22,458 nt of DNA from Bacteroidales bacterium UBA4231. GTDB lineage: Bacteria; Bacteroidota; Bacteroidia; Bacteroidales; UBA932. The stretch is from NCBI GenBank assembly GCA_002396335.1, contig DGXN01000029.1, forward strand, positions 32,558 to 55,015, read 5' to 3'. Made by a program: the position numbers and the translations under genes. The notes below the pieces were generated by a model. That model was not told where the DNA came from and ran no database searches. It worked only from the letters and a program-made list of their open reading frames with translations. This document shows positions 21,366-22,458 of the stretch, in pieces (position 1 is the stretch's first letter; the number at the start of each line of letters is the position of its first letter).

Positions 21366-22404
21366 AAAGATTATCGTCATCCTCTCCGCCCTCCTGCTCG
21401 CCACCGGCCTTACCGCTTACGCGCAGGAGACGCAGAAACCCAAATACGGTTTCAAGGTATCTGATTTCATGAGCACCCCCAAGGTGGGCGGCTACATCAT
21501 CGGCGGTTACAAATACAGTGACCAGGACGGCGCCCATGGCGGCCCCGGTTTCAACTGCCGGCTCATCCGTCTGTACGTGGACGGCAGCATTTTCAATGAT
21601 TTCAAATACCGCATCCAGTTCCAGGCCAACGGTACCGCCCCGCACGTGAAGGATTTCTATGTGGAATGGGCCAAGTACAAGGAGTTCTCCGTAAAACTGG
21701 GCCAGTTCAAACGCGCCTTTACCTTTGAGAACCCCATGAATCCCTGGGACGTCGGTGTGGGCGACTTCTCCTTCCTGGTGCAGAAATTCGCCGGTATGGG
21801 CGACCGTCTGGGCGAAGCCAACATGGGCGGCCGTGACGTCGGTCTCCAGATCCAGGGCGACCTGATCCCCCTCTCCGACGGACAGTACCGCCTCCTGCAC
21901 TATCAGCTGGGCGTGTACAACGGTCAGGGTATCAATGTGGCCGACGCCAACGGTGCCAAAGACATCATCGGCACCGTCCAGTTCCAGCCCCTCAAAGGCC
22001 TGTACATCGGCGCCTTCGGCTGGATGGGTAACTGGGTGAACGGCGGCACCGAGTACAAGCGCGAGCGTATCAGCGCCGGCATCAAGTACGACGTCAACAA
22101 CTGGACCTTCCGTTCCGAATACGCCACCGCTATCGGCGGCGAAAAAGAGCAGAGCGGTGCGGCCGACGCCCTGTATGTTACCGTGGGAATCCCCGTCGTG
22201 GACTGGCTCAAAGTATACCTGAAGTGGGATGAATTCCGTGCCGCAGGCACTGCTGAAAGCAGCCACGACATGATCTCCGCCTGTGCCAACTTCCGCCTCC
22301 ACAAGAACCTGAACTTCCAGCTGGAGTACCGTTATCACAACAACAAACTCCTCGCCACCCCTCAGTTCAACGACCTCTGGGTCATGGCTTACATCCGTTT
22401 CTAG
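21361..22404 (+). CDS. Outer-membrane porin, phosphate-selective porin O/P type
   Basis: The 347-residue protein begins with a signal peptide (MKKIIVILSALLLATGLTAYAQ). It then consists of alternating beta strands typical of Porin_O_P family proteins: VGGYIIGGYKY, FNCRLIRLYVDGSIFNDFKYRIQFQ, FSVKLGQFKRAFTFENPMNP, and repeated amphipathic strands to the terminal phenylalanine (LWVMAYIRF), the outer-membrane sorting signal. It would form a channel for small, possibly anionic, solutes. The ATG at 21361 is chosen because the signal peptide begins there; a GTG four codons upstream is in frame but falls in repeat sequence. No purine-rich ribosome-binding site stands out. Its position after a dicarboxylate symporter suggests related uptake. 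Confidence 0.85.
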   Translation: MKKIIVILSALLLATGLTAYAQETQKPKYGFKVSDFMSTPKVGGYIIGGYKYSDQDGAHGGPGFNCRLIRLYVDGSIFNDFKYRIQFQANGTAPHVKDFYVEWAKYKEFSVKLGQFKRAFTFENPMNPWDVGVGDFSFLVQKFAGMGDRLGEANMGGRDVGLQIQGDLIPLSDGQYRLLHYQLGVYNGQGINVADANGAKDIIGTVQFQPLKGLYIGAFGWMGNWVNGGTEYKRERISAGIKYDVNNWTFRSEYATAIGGEKEQSGAADALYVTVGIPVVDWLKVYLKWDEFRAAGTAESSHDMISACANFRLHKNLNFQLEYRYHNNKLLATPQFNDLWVMAYIRF

Positions 22405-22438
22405 GAGTAACGGAACGCTGTTAGAGGCTGACCAAAAG

Positions 22439-22458
22439 TGACATGAACCCCGAAAGTT
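22439..22458. repeat. Possible terminal inverted repeat of an IS3-family element (cut by window edge)
   Basis: The last 20 bases, TGACATGAACCCCGAAAGTT, start with TG and carry an ACCCC(A/G)AAAGTT core like the terminal repeats of IS3-family (IS150-group) elements. Only this end is inside the window, so no transposase can be seen. The preceding 34 nt after the porin stop contain no gene or clear terminator. Confidence 0.35.

Overview
The window is a 22.5 kb piece of a chromosome from a fairly GC-rich member of the Bacteroidota, most likely order Bacteroidales. The evidence is the repeated TAnnTTTG promoter boxes (several with a TTG or TTTG about 19-21 nt upstream), the Bacteroidota-type omega subunit, a NigD-like lipoprotein, a Porin_O_P-type porin, Bacteroidota-style BamA/BamD/Skp proteins, and many lipoproteins with short signal peptides. 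No tRNA, rRNA, CRISPR array, complete transposon or phage gene is visible. Gene density is very high and no gap exceeds about 190 bases.

Layout. (1) Positions 2-2653, plus strand: the 3' end of a carboxyltransferase-type carboxylase subunit whose C-terminal biotinyl-like domain lacks the biotin lysine; radC; then upp and a glycerophosphodiester phosphodiesterase lipoprotein, one base apart. (2) Positions 2672-11749, minus strand: a ten-gene co-directional block. In transcription order it is pdxJ, a lipoprotein Skp/OmpH homologue, a GT4 glycosyltransferase, a LysM plus receptor-like protein, trxB, bamD, rpoZ, recN, a Fur-family regulator and a NigD-like lipoprotein. Gaps are 2-58 nt, and fur and the NigD-like gene overlap as ATGA. 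(3) Positions 11852-16644, plus strand, divergent from pdxJ: nadK, uppS, bamA and a periplasmic Skp/OmpH, ended by a strong bidirectional terminator shared with the convergent gdhA. (4) gdhA on the minus strand, with an AT-rich divergent promoter region of 185 nt. (5) Positions 18243-22404, plus strand: an M49-like (dipeptidyl peptidase III-like) lipoprotein that seems to have lost its zinc ligands, a DASS/SLC13 dicarboxylate symporter, and a phosphate-selective-type porin. The window closes on a short sequence resembling the end of an IS3-family insertion sequence.

How it fits together. Much of the window is core envelope biogenesis: BamA and BamD, two Skp-like chaperones (one soluble, one lipid-anchored), UppS for the undecaprenyl carrier, a LysM envelope protein and a glycosyltransferase. 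Interleaved are housekeeping functions: PLP synthesis, NADP supply, thioredoxin reduction, RNA polymerase omega, double-strand break repair and nitrogen assimilation. The last three genes look like an outer-membrane, surface or periplasm, and inner-membrane uptake set.

I did not find a clearly new defence or mobile system. The best candidates for a second look are the apparently inactive M49-like lipoprotein beside its transporter and porin, the cysteine cluster in the glutamate dehydrogenase, the lysine-less biotinyl domain, and the repeat-derived duplication around the porin start codon.
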